A DNA stretch of 64,000 bases from Acidobacteriota bacterium (GTDB lineage: Bacteria; Acidobacteriota; Terriglobia; Terriglobales; Acidobacteriaceae). Location of the stretch: the NCBI GenBank assembly GCA_021846275.1, contig JAJZBZ010000002.1, forward strand, positions 727,475-791,474, in the 5' to 3' direction. Position numbers and translations under genes: made by a program. How positions within the stretch are numbered: the first letter of the stretch is position 1; every line of letters starts with the position of its first letter. The notes below the pieces were generated by a model. That model saw nothing but the letters and a program-made list of their open reading frames with translations, was not told the origin of the DNA and searched no databases. Shown piece after piece: positions 44,101 to 52,016 of this stretch.

Positions 44101-44923
44101 TCTCGGCGCGGGCTTCGCCGCCGCGCTCGAAGACGCGCAGCAGGTTGCCGGGTTGCGAGACCTCCCAGCGCTCGAGCGGGTCGAGATAGGGCAGGACGCC
44201 CTTGGTTCGGGTCTCCTCCGGTGTGGGCGGCGGAAAGCTGCGCACGCGCGCCGGTTGTCCGTGGACATCGTAGGATTCGCCGAAGCGACCGTCTTTGAGC
44301 GGGTATGCGCCGTTGTTGTAGAGCGCAGCCTCCCAGAGCATGGCACCGGTGGTCATCATGCTGGTCTTCACGTTGCGCGTCTCGGCGGAGTGGCAGACTC
44401 CGCAGGTGAACGGAGCGACGCGCAGATCACCGGGATTGGCGAAGCGGACGAAGGCCAGGCTCTCATGAATCCAGCGCGTATAGGCGCGGACCGGGTGGCC
44501 GGCGCGCGCGGCGTCCTCGGCAAAGCGCGGCTGGATGTGAGCGCGTCGCTCGGCCTCACGATAGGCGGAGGAATTTTGCGCTGCCGCAGTCTGCACGGAG
44601 GCGTCTCCGCCGTGGCAATCGGTGCAGCCGAGGACGACAGTCTCTTCCGAGTGCATGTTGGCGTGCTCGATGCCGGTGTGGCAACTGAGGCATCCGATGG
44701 AAGTCTGAGCGGCTTGCGCCGGCGTCTCGCCGCGTCGCGGACCGGATGTGTCGGAGGTCGAGGTCATGCCGGAGGCCGCATTCATGCGACTGGCGTGAAC
44801 GGAAAGCGGCGCGCGAAGCTCCCGCAGCAGCGTGGCGAAGATCACCAGCGACGCGATGCCAAAGATGGCCGCCAGCGTGCGGCGCATCGTTCTGCTGCGG
44901 AAGATCAGAGACCGCTTTGTCAC
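41108..44923 (-). CDS. Decahaem cytochrome c fused to LVIVD-type beta-propeller
   Basis: A 1271-aa secreted or anchored protein with a hydrophobic N-terminal segment about 15-33. Ten CXXCH sites lie in residues 78-793 (first Cys at 78, 100, 174, 336, 393, 535, 562, 672, 683 and 789). From about 815 the sequence becomes a repeat-rich propeller of the LVIVD type: 'YIYVANGSHGFAAVPI', 'YLYAAVGAGGFRIFDV', 'YAYILCDRGMEVVNL', 'YAYVSAGAHGIAIVDV', 'FAFVADGRNGMRIVQL'. Size and secretion suggest a terminal or surface electron-transfer protein. It is convergent with the decahaem gene above. An in-frame ATG at 44887 is an alternative start. Confidence 0.92.
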   Translation of the reverse strand: MTKRSLIFRSRTMRRTLAAIFGIASLVIFATLLRELRAPLSVHASRMNAASGMTSTSDTSGPRRGETPAQAAQTSIGCLSCHTGIEHANMHSEETVVLGCTDCHGGDASVQTAAAQNSSAYREAERRAHIQPRFAEDAARAGHPVRAYTRWIHESLAFVRFANPGDLRVAPFTCGVCHSAETRNVKTSMMTTGAMLWEAALYNNGAYPLKDGRFGESYDVHGQPARVRSFPPPTPEETRTKGVLPYLDPLERWEVSQPGNLLRVFERGGEARAEIGIPNPDETPGQPDLKLSDRGLGTELRTDPVFLGLQKTRLLDPILSMPGTDDQPGDYRASGCSACHVLYANDRDPVHGVQTSQYGNNGQSITGDPTISHQESGHPLQHVFTRSIPSSQCMTCHIHPGTNMETTYYGYTWWDNEADGDHMYPVHQHNPSPQEIHDVQLRNPEGSAPRGKWSDPAFLQQVGLPATVPGSINSTLHDTQFADFHSHGWVFRAVYKRDRHGHLLDQNGNLLPDSDDSLGKAVHLEDIHLQKGMQCIDCHFTQDVHGNGKLYSETRNAVEIGCIDCHGTIFARATLKTSGPASAGGEASDLRRLRTPFGDARFHWRNGRLYQRSNLTRGLEWEVVQTLDTITPGNPHYSEKSRLAKTLQKDGQTWGKPVDMKHLAHADSTMTCYSCHSSWTTSCFGCHLSMTANQKMPMLHYEGQTTRNYTNYNFMVLRDDVYMLGIDGTVTGHRVAPVRSACAVVVSSQNANRNWLYQQQQTISAPGFSGQAFSTYVPHTVRATETKTCTDCHVSARGDNNAWMAQLLVQGTNFLNFMGKYIYVANGSHGFAAVPIAESSEPPAVLGSDLQHLAYPDNYQHFLRRNRQLHTAYTQGGNDVLDLQLRGEYLYAAVGAGGFRIFDVANVDVKDNSQRVSSAPVSPLGQRFYIHTKFATAVASPSTLALDPLRKQLAQNEEQSIAPLYAFLYVTDKYEGLIVVGDPKTGVGTLLDGNPQNNFLRRAVTFNPDGRLNGARRITIAGTYAYILCDRGMEVVNLADPLHPKITAEIGAPILDHPTGVAVQFRYAFVTDRSGLKVFDLTYLDHPRSVGLTVPISDARNIYVARTYAYVSAGAHGIAIVDVESPEHAHLDQTFSANGALNDVNDLKIGMVSSSQFAFVADGRNGMRIVQLFSPKSTHEFYGFSPRPTPQLIATWKSSGPALAISKGVDRDRAVDESGNQLAVFGRRGARPFNARELARMYLRNGKLYTVTDAPPSPPQSNHPTTALVNR

Positions 44924-44998
44924 AGTTTGCGTGAACCTCTCGGAGATCGTTGCGTCGAGCTTGTCGGATGCGGCGGGCCGAAGTTCGTCACCGCACCA

Positions 44999-47125
44999 TT
45001 AAAACTGAAAGAGAATCGTACCAAAGACGGATACCAGAGTTTTGGAAGAGTAGATTTCCTGAAATCCAGGGCCGGGGACAAGCGCCGCCGCGCCGCCGAC
45101 GAGGACGATGTTGTCGGAGAGCAGCGGGCGATAGATGGCACCGATGCTGGAGTCGGTGCCGATGGTGCGGCGGATGCCGTTTTGCTGGAGAACGAAGATC
45201 AGCGGCTGGGTGCGCGCGAACTGGAGAAAGTTGACGTTGCCGACGAGTTTGAGTGTGGGCAGGAGTTTGGCGTCGAGGCCGGCGTTGTAGAGATAGAGGC
45301 CTGGATTGTTGAAGTTCGACTGGCCCTCGTCCTTGCTGGAGCGCAGGTCAGGCAGGAAGCTGTCTCCTGCGTTGAGCGCGACGCCGGTTCCGGTCAGGCG
45401 GATGCTTTCACGGTTGAAGAAGGAAAACTCACCGCCAGCGAAGCTCTCGGCATCGACGATGGAGCTGAAGCCGCGCGAGACGCCATCGCGCGGCTGATCA
45501 TCGCCGGAAGCGTAGAGACCGGAGATGCGATAGCGCAGCCAGTTGTGATCGCGCGATAGCTCGACGGCTGCGAATTGTCCGTTGATGCTGTTCGGGCGTT
45601 CCGCGATCTGGTTGTACTCGTCGGTTCCGAAGGCCTGATAAAAAGCGTGCGTGATGTTCACGCGACCGATGTGGCCGTCGCCGGTCCAGCCGAGATATTC
45701 GGAATCGATGCGATGGGGAACAGGATTGCCGATGGGAGCGGGACGGACGAGGAAGCCGTTGTCGTCGTAGTGGGTGGAGGCGTTGTCACGCAGAAAGTGA
45801 TAGCTGAACTGCGCGGTGTAGCCCTTGGCAAGGAAATCCTGAATATAGACGTTGGCAACAGCCAGATCGCGGCCTCGGCGGTGGAAGGTGTTCAGGCTGC
45901 TGTTGGTGTTCTTTTCCAGAAAATCGAAGGCTGCGAGGTTCCACTGGAAGCGGTTGGAGCGGAGGCTGCCGAAGAGGCGGACTCCGGGTTCTTCGTCGGC
46001 GAAGATGAAACCGCGAAAGTCGGAAAGGAATTGCTGGATGCCGACGCGAAGGCTGACAAAGTCGTAGTTGGGGCCGAAGTCGTGAAGCTTGACCTCGCCG
46101 AAGGCCTCCTGAAGGCCGACCCACTCGTCAAAGCGGGTGGTGCCGGGGCGAACGTCAGGGTAGACGACGCCGTTCTCTCGCGCGGCAAGGTAATTCAGAT
46201 TGGCAGCGGTGGAGACGCGGATGCGCCAGTCAACAGGACGAAAGGCCGCTGTGTCGCCGTGGAAGAGATCGAAGGTGGTGCGGAGGGTCTGTGCGACGAA
46301 AAACTCGCCGCCGCGACCGAAGAAACCATACTCGCCGGGCTGAGCGGTGGAAATGTCCGATGGGATGGGAAGGCGACGTCCATCGAGCGCTGTGAAGGCG
46401 ACGCCGGTGAAGTCAAAGAAGGTGCGACCAAAGAGCGGTTTGTCGCCTTTAAGCCGGTTGTTGTTGAACGGGTCATACCAGTGGCTGAGGATGTAGGGAA
46501 CTTCCATCGTGGCATAGCGATGATAGTTCGGCATCTGGATGTCCCAGCGGTCGGGCATGGCCTGGAAGACCTGCGAATCCGGGGCTTGCGGCGGGGCTTC
46601 GGCTACGACGACGGCCCCGTCGGCGTCAGGTCGGCGGCTGATCTCGCTGTAGCTTCCCGCCTGGCTGATATCGACCGGCTGCTGCGGCAGGGGCGCGGGT
46701 AGCTGGCTGGCGCTCATGCCTGGCAGCCTGATCCGCACGGACAGGACTTCGTCTGCATGAACGCTGACGTCGGATTGGCGAAAGGGATGGCCGCCGTCAG
46801 GTGAGGTCAAAAGCAGAGTGTATCTGCCAGGTGGGACGCGGAGGATACGGAAGATGCCGTCGCCTGTTGTTTTCGCAGCGGGAAGGTCTCCGAGATGAAC
46901 TTCCACGTCGGGCCACGGCTGACCGGAGTCGTTGAGCACCAGGCCCTGAAGGACGCCAAACGGATTCACGGACTGCTGGGGAATGCGAGTGGACAGGGCC
47001 GGGCTGCCCTGTATCTGCATGGATGCAGCGGGAGCCGAGGAGGTATTTGGCTGCTGAGCAAACAAAATTCCAGACACAGTCAGCGCGCACGCTGCGGCAA
47101 GTCCGCTAGCCAGGCTCTTATGCAT
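44999..47125 (-). CDS. Outer-membrane beta-barrel protein with carboxypeptidase-regulatory domain
   Basis: A 708-aa protein from the ATG at 47125 (the frame is open to 47188). Signal peptide 'SLASGLAAACALTVSGILFAQ'. An Ig-like carboxypeptidase-regulatory domain lies at about 55-145 ('GVLQGLVLNDSGQPWPDVEV', 'PPGRYTLLLT'). The remainder has alternating aromatic/hydrophobic strands and a terminal aromatic residue ('VSVFGTILFQF'), as expected for an outer-membrane barrel. There is no clear TonB plug. It lies directly upstream of the decahaem-LVIVD gene (75-bp gap, same strand), so it may house or export that cytochrome, as in porin-cytochrome conduits (inference). Confidence 0.8.
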   Translation of the reverse strand: MHKSLASGLAAACALTVSGILFAQQPNTSSAPAASMQIQGSPALSTRIPQQSVNPFGVLQGLVLNDSGQPWPDVEVHLGDLPAAKTTGDGIFRILRVPPGRYTLLLTSPDGGHPFRQSDVSVHADEVLSVRIRLPGMSASQLPAPLPQQPVDISQAGSYSEISRRPDADGAVVVAEAPPQAPDSQVFQAMPDRWDIQMPNYHRYATMEVPYILSHWYDPFNNNRLKGDKPLFGRTFFDFTGVAFTALDGRRLPIPSDISTAQPGEYGFFGRGGEFFVAQTLRTTFDLFHGDTAAFRPVDWRIRVSTAANLNYLAARENGVVYPDVRPGTTRFDEWVGLQEAFGEVKLHDFGPNYDFVSLRVGIQQFLSDFRGFIFADEEPGVRLFGSLRSNRFQWNLAAFDFLEKNTNSSLNTFHRRGRDLAVANVYIQDFLAKGYTAQFSYHFLRDNASTHYDDNGFLVRPAPIGNPVPHRIDSEYLGWTGDGHIGRVNITHAFYQAFGTDEYNQIAERPNSINGQFAAVELSRDHNWLRYRISGLYASGDDQPRDGVSRGFSSIVDAESFAGGEFSFFNRESIRLTGTGVALNAGDSFLPDLRSSKDEGQSNFNNPGLYLYNAGLDAKLLPTLKLVGNVNFLQFARTQPLIFVLQQNGIRRTIGTDSSIGAIYRPLLSDNIVLVGGAAALVPGPGFQEIYSSKTLVSVFGTILFQF

Positions 47126-47232
47126 GCCGATCCCTTTGGGAAATTCGGAGTACCGCGCCAGCGTATCGTTCCTGAGTCCTGTGCGCAAGTCTTTTTTGCG
47201 CTCAGCGAGACTGCGGAGCTAGACTACCGGGT

Positions 47233-47817
47233 ATGTCAGCGGCAGACACGAACAGCCTCGTGAGCGAATCGGCGAATTACGAGACCCGTCTGGAGTTTCT
47301 GTACAAGGCCGTTGAAGACACTCAAAATACCATACGCTTTCTGGACACGAAGGCGGCTTTCAGCGTGACGTTGCTCTCCGGCATGGCTGCGGTCGTGCTG
47401 CAATCCAAACATGCCGGACCCGGAATGTTGCCCGTTGCCGCGTTGTCTTTGTTCATTGTGTTCACATCGTTGACGCTGTTCTTCTGCATGCGTGTGATCT
47501 TCCCGGTGCTGAAGCCGCCGAGCGATCACTCGCTGCACACGACGCGCACGATCCCGAAATTCTACGTCAGCCACCACAGGTCGCATCACTGGCTGAGGCA
47601 TACGCTGACCAATGATGCGAAGGATGTGCTGTGCGAAGACCGGGGGAGTTTCACGGCTTCGCTGATGGGCGCCAGTGACAACGATCTGCTGGTGGCGATG
47701 TGCGATGAACTGCTGATGGTGTCGCTGGTGCGTCAGATCAAGGCGGATCGGCTGAAGACGGTGCAATACACGCTGGCGGCAGCGATTGTTCTCTTTGCTG
47801 TGAATCTTTTTCTCTGA
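47233..47817 (+). CDS. Pycsar-effector-like (DUF5706) membrane protein
   Basis: A 194-aa protein with the family opening 'YETRLEFLYKAVEDTQNTIRFLDTKAAFSVTLLSG' (about 17-50), two adjacent membrane helices (about 43-60 and 68-92), a polar His-rich loop, and a C-terminal helix ('YTLAAAIVLFAVNLFL'). This matches the TM-effector group (PycTM/DUF5706) that damages the membrane after binding cUMP or cCMP in Pycsar anti-phage systems. No Pycsar-type cyclase is adjacent, so it may be an orphan or have a housekeeping role. It is divergent from the barrel gene and convergent with the caspase-like gene. Confidence 0.8.
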   Translation: MSAADTNSLVSESANYETRLEFLYKAVEDTQNTIRFLDTKAAFSVTLLSGMAAVVLQSKHAGPGMLPVAALSLFIVFTSLTLFFCMRVIFPVLKPPSDHSLHTTRTIPKFYVSHHRSHHWLRHTLTNDAKDVLCEDRGSFTASLMGASDNDLLVAMCDELLMVSLVRQIKADRLKTVQYTLAAAIVLFAVNLFL

Positions 47818-47850
47818 GGCGAAACGCAGCGCAGGGAACTGTTGCGAGTG

Positions 47851-49968
47851 TTAATTGGAGAGGGCCAGGGCGTGATCGATCATCTGAATATATTTTTGCG
47901 AGCGTCCGGCTTCATCCGTGTCCGGATTGGAGGCGACGACAGCCTCGAAGTGTTCTTTTGCGGCGGCGAGAAGGCTGAGCGAGTTGTGCTGGTTGAACTC
48001 AAGGGTGTAGACGATGCCGAGGCGATAGTTGGCAAACATGTCTTTCGGGATATAGGTCAGCGCGCGCTGGCAGTCGGCGATGGCCGCGTCGTAGCTTTTC
48101 TGCATCCACTCGGAATCGCAGATGCCGAGATAGGCCTGTCCGCGGAGTTCGCGCCAGATGTCGGCCTGCGCGGCGCGTGTCTTTGATCCAGCGCCGAAGA
48201 GATAACCTGCGAGGTAGTAGTTGAGCTTGCCGCCGAAGCCGGAGTCGAAGTTGCTGAGTGCGATGTACTGGTTGTATTCCTTCTCGGCATCGGCGGGCAT
48301 GTTGAGCTGGCGCATGCATTCGGCAAGCCAGAAATGAGCTTCCGCGTTCTTCGGGGTTTTGGCCGTGGCCTGTTCGGCGGCGGTCATGCCGTCCTTGTAA
48401 TCGCCTTTGCGCGCGAAGGCCTGTGAGAGCAGATACCAGCCCATGCCGTTGTCCGGCTGTCGGTCTGTGACGACGTTGAGCTGTCGGATGGCTTCATCGA
48501 GATCGCCCTGATCGAGCAGGGCGGCGGCGTAACTGGCGCGCGCCTCCATGTAATCCGGATCGGCGTCAATGGCCTGCTTGAAGGCCGCGATGGCCGCCTG
48601 ATCCTCATAGAGTGCGTTGTCCACGCGGCCAAGATAGAGCGCCGCCTGAGAATACTTCGGCGCAATGGCGAGCGCGGCCTTGAACTCTTCAGCAGCTTTC
48701 TTGTAGTTGTCCTGGTTGCCCTTTTGGTATAGCTCGATTCCCTTGTCGAAGTGATCGACGGCCGCCTTGGCGGTGTGGCGAACGATGAGGATGCGTATGG
48801 AGACAGTGGTGTCCTGACCGGGATAGACCTGCTCCTCGCGTGGCCCGTCCGGCTCGTAACCCATGTGGACGGCCTTGATGGTGTGCGCGCCGGGGGCGAT
48901 GCCGGGCAAACGCAGCGGCTTGCCCTTGCTGACGATTCCCTGGCTGATGCCATCGACGAAGACCTCGGTGTTGTCCATGTTGCTTTCAATGATGAGATTG
49001 CCGTACTGCGGCGGAGGCAGTGCGGCTGCGGTCACATGAGTCGGGTTGTAGGCGAGCACCATATCCGGGTCGAAGCTGCCGCGCTCGGAGGTCGGGTTCT
49101 GGCGGGCCTGGGTGGCCAGTCGCACGTTGGAGTGGACGTACTCGGCAAGTTCGTCGGCGGTGACCACGCCATCGCCATTGGTGTCAGCCTCTCCCTGCAA
49201 ACCTTTGACGACGTAGTAGGTGAAGATGCCATGGCCGCCACCCCAGTTGCTGCTTTCAAAACTCTGCTCGCGATCGCGGCTGGCTGTGAGGGAAAAGAGC
49301 GATTTCTGCAGATCGAGAAGCGTGCTGTTGATGGTGCCGCGATCGGACTGGGAATCGGCCTGTGGTGTGATCGCTCCGGAGTGGCAGGCGTCGGTCATGA
49401 GTACCTTCCACTTGCCCTTGATCCGACCGCCGATGTCCTTGCCGAGTTGATCCATGGGATAGGCCGTTGCGGTGATGTTGTGGATGTCCACATCGTAGGA
49501 GGCGAGGTAGCCGACTCCATTGGAGACGAAGCCATGCCCGGCGAAGTAGATGAGAACGCGGTCTTCGGACTGGGTGACCGACGGCAGCCATACCTCCAGC
49601 TCGTGGCGGATGTTGTCGATTGTCGCCTTCTCGTTGATGAGCTTATGCACGTTCTCGGCGGGAAACTGACCACCCTCCGAGCTGATAAGCGTGGTGTACA
49701 TTTCTTCGGCGTCGCGGTCGGGATACTCAAGCTGGGCGCTGGCGGGAAGGTTTTTGTATTTCGAGATGCCGATGACCAGCGCGTAGCTGCGCGGGATGAC
49801 GACAGGTTTGGCTGTAGCCGCCGGGCCGATGGTCTTGATGTCGCGGCTGGCGGATGCCGGTGCTGAAGCTCGTGGCGACGGCTGGGCTGGCGGCGTGGTG
49901 GTTGTCTGCGCTGCCATTACGGAGCCGAGCCAAACGACGGAAAAAAGCAGGAGCGGGAAACGTTTCAT
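47851..49968 (-). CDS. Caspase-family (C14) protein with EF-hand, PEGA and TPR regions
   Basis: A 705-aa secreted protein with signal peptide 'FPLLLFSVVWLGSVMAAQ'. Caspase-like domain about 55-320: 'SYALVIGISKYKNLP', 'VLIYFAGHGFV' (catalytic His about 145) and 'VLMTDACHSGAI' (catalytic Cys about 195), both residues intact. EF-hand-like loop 'DTNGDGVVTADEL' about 263. PEGA domain about 340-400 ('NLIIESNMDNTEVFVDG'). TPR repeats fill 400-700 ('KAAEEFKAALAIAPKYSQAALYLG'). Such fusions are typical of acidobacteria and function is unknown. An exported location is odd for an intracellular suicide protease. It neighbours a DUF4384 gene. Confidence 0.9.
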   Translation of the reverse strand: MKRFPLLLFSVVWLGSVMAAQTTTTPPAQPSPRASAPASASRDIKTIGPAATAKPVVIPRSYALVIGISKYKNLPASAQLEYPDRDAEEMYTTLISSEGGQFPAENVHKLINEKATIDNIRHELEVWLPSVTQSEDRVLIYFAGHGFVSNGVGYLASYDVDIHNITATAYPMDQLGKDIGGRIKGKWKVLMTDACHSGAITPQADSQSDRGTINSTLLDLQKSLFSLTASRDREQSFESSNWGGGHGIFTYYVVKGLQGEADTNGDGVVTADELAEYVHSNVRLATQARQNPTSERGSFDPDMVLAYNPTHVTAAALPPPQYGNLIIESNMDNTEVFVDGISQGIVSKGKPLRLPGIAPGAHTIKAVHMGYEPDGPREEQVYPGQDTTVSIRILIVRHTAKAAVDHFDKGIELYQKGNQDNYKKAAEEFKAALAIAPKYSQAALYLGRVDNALYEDQAAIAAFKQAIDADPDYMEARASYAAALLDQGDLDEAIRQLNVVTDRQPDNGMGWYLLSQAFARKGDYKDGMTAAEQATAKTPKNAEAHFWLAECMRQLNMPADAEKEYNQYIALSNFDSGFGGKLNYYLAGYLFGAGSKTRAAQADIWRELRGQAYLGICDSEWMQKSYDAAIADCQRALTYIPKDMFANYRLGIVYTLEFNQHNSLSLLAAAKEHFEAVVASNPDTDEAGRSQKYIQMIDHALALSN

Positions 49969-50027
49969 GCGGATTCCTGATGGATGGCTTCCGGCTTCAG
50001 ACAGAGGGCTGACCGAGGCGCGGGAGG

Positions 50028-50747
50028 CTAGTTATGTGCCAAGCGAAAAGTGTATATGACCGGAGCGGTTTTGGCACTGTCGGACTGGACGGTGACTTCG
50101 TCGTTCCGGCGAACGATGGTGATGTCTCTGGAGGCGGTGCCGGCGATGGGAGCAAGCGGAGCAGGCAGCGGCGCATCGCGCGGCACAGGCATTGGACCGG
50201 CGCTGACGTCTTCGCACTCGCCGCGCGCGCGGAAGATAGCATCATTGCAGCGAGGACGCAGCGAGCTTGCTGGTCCGGGAGCGATGAAGCTGCTTGTGGC
50301 AGGGGTTGTGAGCGGATTGGGCGAGACAAGGAAGTAGAAAACATCGAATCCCGGCGGTCCGGTGATCTGAAACCAGCCGTCCTGCGTCGCAGGCACGAGA
50401 TAGGTTTTGCCGCGAACGATGCGGTTGTCGTTTCCGGCGGCGACGGAGGGAAACACCGTGCTGAACTGCCCGGAGGATCCCTGATCCATCATGTACAGAA
50501 AACCATCGAATTGGCTGACAAGGCGCAGGCGAATGACATCTCCGGTCTGGAATACGTGAGTGGGAGTCATCATTTCCACCTTGTTGTCGGGAAGTTTTTT
50601 CTCGACTACAATCTCCAGCGCGGGTGAGGCGGAAGGTGGCGCGACGGATGGATGAACGGCGGCTGTTATGCGGGCCGGGGTGGTGGCAGCAGTTGCCGTG
50701 GCTTGAGGGGCGGCCAGCAAAAGCAAGGCTATGCAAAGGTCGTACAT
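50028..50747 (-). CDS. DUF4384-like secreted protein
   Basis: A 239-aa protein from an ATG at 50747, with 'aggag' six bases upstream. The signal peptide ends about residue 20. Core: 'THVFQTGDVIRLRLVSQFDGFLYMMDQGSSGQ', 'GKTYLVPATQDGWFQITGPPG', matching DUF4384, a domain repeatedly found beside or fused to caspase-type proteins. It lies 59 bp upstream of the caspase-like gene in the same direction, so the two are probably co-transcribed. The frame is open to 50918. Confidence 0.85.
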   Translation of the reverse strand: MYDLCIALLLLAAPQATATAATTPARITAAVHPSVAPPSASPALEIVVEKKLPDNKVEMMTPTHVFQTGDVIRLRLVSQFDGFLYMMDQGSSGQFSTVFPSVAAGNDNRIVRGKTYLVPATQDGWFQITGPPGFDVFYFLVSPNPLTTPATSSFIAPGPASSLRPRCNDAIFRARGECEDVSAGPMPVPRDAPLPAPLAPIAGTASRDITIVRRNDEVTVQSDSAKTAPVIYTFRLAHN

Positions 50748-50905
50748 GCAATCTCCTGACGCCGTATGCGGCGAAGGAATCATTCTGCTGCTGGGGAACG
50801 GACGAGAAGTAGGATCAGATTGCGGAGAGCGTAAGCACCCCGCAAAAGTTACTTCTAGTCGTGCAGTGGATTCCTCAGCCAACATACTACGCCAGAAAAT
50901 CTCTC

Positions 50906-50934
50906 TTGACCGTTGCACTCTGTGGGCGTATCGT
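50906..50934 (+). promoter_or_regulatory. Sigma70-like promoter of the surface-protein genes
   Basis: 'ttgacc' (50906-50911), 17 bp, 'tatcgt' (50929-50934), lying 49 bp before the ATG at 50984. It sits in the divergent gap with the DUF4384 gene. Confidence 0.5.
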
Positions 50935-50983
50935 CCTCGTATCCATCAGAAGTTCTGTTTTCAGTTTTGAGGTTTGTGAGTTC

Positions 50984-52006
50984 ATGAACGTTTTTGCTCT
51001 CACGCGATCCGCATGCTGTGCGGGCGCATTGGTTACCTCGGTCTGTGGCTTGCTGTCCGGTTGCGGCGGTGGGCACTCGGCATCGTCCTCATCCGGCGTG
51101 CCAGCAACCTCTGCGAATGCGGCGGTTGCCGAGGATGGACCGCTACTGGGCTATGTCTGGTCAGGGAGCGACCAGTCACTCCGTCCGGTTATGGGAGTTC
51201 CCGGAGCATCGCAGTTTGGCCCTTCCGTGATTGCGCCAGGAACGTATCTTGCCGCTGCGGCATCGGCGCAGAGTGGCGTGGCGGTTCTGGTGGACAGGAG
51301 CGGAGACGTGAGTCTGATGGGCTTGCCCGCAGGTTCGCCGCAGCCGCTGGCTGGCGTACATGTTTCCGGCAACGCGCAGATTGTTTTTTCTCCCTCCGGC
51401 GGAGCCGCGGTGGTGTTTGTGGCAGGCCAGAGCGCTGCGTATTTTCTGACAGGGCTGAGCGCATCGACCCAGGCACAGGTGCAGGTGCTGAGCAGCCCGT
51501 TTGCGCCGGTGGCGATGGCGGTGAGCGATACGGGACAGGTGGTTGCCGCGACCGGAGCTTCACCTACGACGTTGACATTGCTTACAGGCAATGATGCGCG
51601 CGTGGCCACGCTCGGCGGTTTCGGCGGCGTTGCGTTTCTTCCAGGCGGAAGCAATCTGCTGGCGGTTGACAGTGTGAACAGCACTCTCACGCTGATTTCG
51701 AGCAGTGCGGCTCCGCAGAATATCGCTAGCAACGCATTCCGATCTCCTTTTGCGGTTGCGGCTTCGCAGGACGGACGCACGGCCGTGGTGGCAAACGCTG
51801 GAGATGCCAGCGTGGTGCGGATTGATCTGACGAACGCTGCAAACCAAATGCGCATTCCGTGCGCATGTCAGCCAGATCGGCTTTCCGCTCTGTCGGGGAA
51901 TGCTGTTTTTGCCCTTACCGGCCCGGGAACTGTCCCTGCCTGGATGGTCGACGCATCGGCGAGCCAGCCGCAAACACTCTTTATTCCCGCGATTGTGAAG
52001 CAATGA
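50984..52006 (+). CDS. Lipoprotein with propeller-like repeats, unknown function
   Basis: A 340-aa product from the ATG at 50984. The signal peptide ends in lipobox 'GLLSGC' (Cys about 27). A Ser-rich linker follows, then repeats of the type 'PVAMAVSDTGQVVAATG', 'GVAFLPGGSNLLAVDS', 'PFAVAASQDGRTAVVAN', typical of YncE/NHL-like seven-bladed propellers. It stands just before the giant FG-GAP/Ig gene (10-bp gap), so the two are probably an operon. No enzyme motif is seen. A cell-surface binding or scaffold role is inferred. Confidence 0.75.
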   Translation: MNVFALTRSACCAGALVTSVCGLLSGCGGGHSASSSSGVPATSANAAVAEDGPLLGYVWSGSDQSLRPVMGVPGASQFGPSVIAPGTYLAAAASAQSGVAVLVDRSGDVSLMGLPAGSPQPLAGVHVSGNAQIVFSPSGGAAVVFVAGQSAAYFLTGLSASTQAQVQVLSSPFAPVAMAVSDTGQVVAATGASPTTLTLLTGNDARVATLGGFGGVAFLPGGSNLLAVDSVNSTLTLISSSAAPQNIASNAFRSPFAVAASQDGRTAVVANAGDASVVRIDLTNAANQMRIPCACQPDRLSALSGNAVFALTGPGTVPAWMVDASASQPQTLFIPAIVKQ

Positions 52007-52016
52007 AGGGGAAGCA

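Noticed and set aside
47233..49968. Complete Pycsar or CBASS anti-phage operon
   Set aside because: No cyclase of the Pycsar or CD-NTase type is adjacent. The only cyclase in the window is the CHASE2 membrane enzyme 16 kb away, so only an orphan effector-like gene is claimed.
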